Shown here one piece after another: positions 61,910 to 64,000 of a stretch of DNA of 64,000 nt. The translations under genes and the position numbers were made by a program. This DNA is from Pomacea canaliculata (taxonomy: Eukaryota; Mollusca; Gastropoda; Architaenioglossa; Ampullariidae). The notes below the pieces were generated by a model, which saw nothing but the letters and a program-made list of their open reading frames with translations, had not been told where the DNA came from and searched no databases. The DNA lies in the NCBI RefSeq assembly GCF_003073045.1, contig NC_037603.1:11719692-11783691 (forward strand), in the 5' to 3' direction. Position 1 is the stretch's first letter. Each line of letters begins with the position of its first letter.

Positions 61910-64000
61910 GTGAGTTTGTTTCTTCCATAAAGCTAACCACTTACTGATGATTACTGATCATTACCCATAATTTTCACCAAGAGGCTAGCCGGGGTGGGAG
62001 TACGGAAAGAAGGTAATAAAAAAAAAAAAAAAAAAAAAGGTGTGTTGGGCGACGGGAGGCTGATCTCACGGCTACCGACAACTTATATTCCAAGAAAAGT
62101 CCTGTCCTGTTGTCCTAACGATTGCTGGCCGCCGTCAAATTACTCGGTTTAGAAAAAAAATCCTGAGACTACAGCTAACATTTGTGTTTGTCTCACCTAC
62201 TGTTGCTAAAGAAGGAAGAGGTGCTGTACTTTTGAAACATTGTCTGGACGGGAAAACAGTTCTCAATTGTCTTGGACCCTGGCAGTTCCTTTTCTTCAGA
62301 TTTTATCTCATCGATATGTCTCGCTTCACAAGGTTCTTCATGACCAATTTCCGGTGAAGTGGATTATGAAAACTGCTATCCGATTAGGAAATAACGATGA
62401 TGATCATTTGAGTGGGCTAATCTGTGAGTGGTTTACTGGCCTCTAGGCTCCTAGAAGAGCTTTTTTCTTGTCACTGGGCCAAAGCGAACGTGGATACTGA
62501 GAGTCTGCTATGAAGTAGTAAGCACAAGGCTTTATATCAGTTTCATAAGGCTTGGATGCAATTTATATCAGCTGCAGGTATTCTTTCTCCGAACTGAAAA
62601 GGACAAAATGATGTCTCGTGCCCTGTGACTTATATGTCCTGCATGTCTCCTTTACAAACATTTCGGAACATCTGACTGCAAAAAGGTTCGACAGCCACAC
62701 AACAAATCGCAAAAGGTTACACACTTTCGAAGAGGCCAACCATCTGTGATGTCATTTGTTTTAAATTCGGAGAGGGAATCAACACCACGCATGCCCAAAC
62801 AATAAGGAAAGTGGAGAAGAGAAGACAGAAGAGAGGTAAAGATACGGGAGGAGGATACATGGAAAGTTGTGGACAGCGCTGGTGTGATTAACTCCCCATG
62901 GGCTTTGAGAACCGTGAAAAATGGACAAGAGCTGGTGGCGAGGTCACCGTTGGTCGTCAACGAGCATGAAAGCTGGGGGTCACATGACAGTGATTTTGTC
63001 ACTGGCCACCTTACAACTCAGCTTCATCTCCATGTTCCGGTGAGATGGTCGAGGAACTCGGCGAAAATGTGCTTCTGGGGAAGAGATGGAGATGAGAAAT
63101 GAATGTTACAAAAACCAGATGCGTAGGTAGAAATAGTATGTTGCCATGAGAACGCTGCGGTAGGTAGAAGTGGTATTCGAATATTTGTCCTCCCTGTGCC
63201 AAACATGCAACACAAAAGGTGAAGCATACCACCCCCAGCGGGATCCGGTTCTGGGCCGAGGATCGATCTCCTGGTCTGTCTCCGAACCCTGCGTTTCATC
63301 TGTGGGTTTAAGTCCAGAATACTTGTCTCGTTAAACCTCGGTGTCAATTGCAAAATAAATCAACTTGATCAACCGTACAACTGCAGTCTATGCAAAAACT
63401 TATTAAATACATTTTTTACTAAAAACAAGGATATCGGCCGGCAGCGTCTTTTTTGCGTATGTAAGTGTAGAAGCAGGACTGAAGTATCGTTGGAAGTCAG
63501 AGAAACATGTGCAGTGTACTGCTGGACGTCAAGCAATGTCTGTAGACACAATAACAAACACGTTAATGCTTTGTACAAAGCCAGGATCGTGTTTTCACGA
63601 GCAAACCGTCGATGTCGCAGTTGAAGATGTGAAATATTTTCCACGGGTGAGTCCCGTGCTGTGTCCTGGTGACCGTTAGCACGGAGACACCTCGTGTCGC
63701 GTAGTCACTGGGTCAGTGGAACTGATTCTCTTCCTTGTCTTGCTTGTGTCTTGCCGTCCACAAAAGTCCCTCGACATTATGGGCATACAATTGTCATGAA
63801 CTGTGGAGGGCCGGCCATCTTGTCACTTATTTCTTGTTGGTGTTCTTTGTAGGGTACTGTTGGGGGTCCGTTTTCTTGATGTCCTCCATTGACTGGGCAG
63901 GCAACTGTGACCACGCGTACAATGATGTCTGAAGGGGAGAGGATCGGGTAGGTTGTTTGCCGTCTGTCACTCCGATCTTGTTCACTCCATTGAGTATGAC
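61910..64000. other. Right end: probable intron of the EGF-like gene, no exon recognised
   Basis: A poly-A run of about 21 lies at 62018-62038. Open frames at 62240, 62652 (minus), 62869, 63024 (minus) and 63369 (minus) do not resemble known families and overlap each other. CpG content rises towards the end. No Cys-rich EGF exon with phase 1 borders could be found. Confidence 0.45.

Noticed and set aside
63024-63353. 109-codon minus-strand open frame with Arg-rich N-terminus, and a tRNA-like GGTTCGGAG stretch
   Set aside because: No known domain; no foldable tRNA. Other frames are equally open.
1-64000. CRISPR arrays, operons, prophage, bacterial origins
   Set aside because: None seen; the gene structure throughout is eukaryotic with spliceosomal introns.

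Overview
The window looks like nuclear DNA of an invertebrate animal, most likely a mollusc and perhaps a gastropod. The reasons are AT-rich DNA with long introns bounded by GT...AG, animal-only gene families (LAMP, six-pass GDPD, COPS9, EGF-like and C2H2 zinc-finger proteins), CR1-like and hAT-like transposon remnants, and (ATT)n-tailed repeats of a kind I associate with mollusc genomes. The assignment to a phylum is inference; no rRNA or mitochondrial marker is present. Nothing prokaryotic (operons, CRISPR, IS elements) is present.

Layout. (1) 1.3-20 kb, plus strand: a GDPD5/GDE2-type six-pass membrane glycerophosphodiester phosphodiesterase with 13 coding exons (8192-18937), one or two possible upstream non-coding exons and a long 3' region. 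(2) 20-27 kb: no recognisable gene, with a CCAAT/TATA-like patch near 25.7-25.9 kb. (3) 27.0-30.1 kb, minus strand: a C2H2 zinc-finger protein with a TATA/CCAAT promoter, a non-coding first exon and one large coding exon whose frame breaks three times. (4) 30-37.4 kb: no recognised protein gene, but several CpG-containing patches with NRF1, YY1, E2F, octamer and DR1-like motifs. (5) 37.5-49.1 kb, minus strand: a LAMP1-type lysosomal membrane glycoprotein, 8 coding exons, with E-box/CLEAR-like motifs at its 5' end. (6) 49.7-57.1 kb, plus strand: COPS9 (CSNAP), the smallest COP9 signalosome subunit, in three exons, head-to-head with LAMP; its first intron holds a hAT-type MITE, a decayed CR1-like LINE and a possible nested acidic exon. 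(7) 60.6-61.9 kb, plus strand: the first two exons of a secreted or membrane EGF-like protein that probably continues past the window.

The genes are not an evident functional unit; this is an ordinary stretch of animal chromosome. LAMP and COPS9 are placed to share a regulatory interval. I found no convincing new biological system. The most useful observations are: five single-base frame breaks in three otherwise well-formed genes, which point to uncorrected assembly indels or to decay; CLEAR-like sites at LAMP; two intact non-autonomous hAT elements with target-site duplications; a 76-bp repeat present both in an intron and in the downstream region of the GDPD gene; and promoter-like DNA near 33.6-34.1 kb without an assigned gene.
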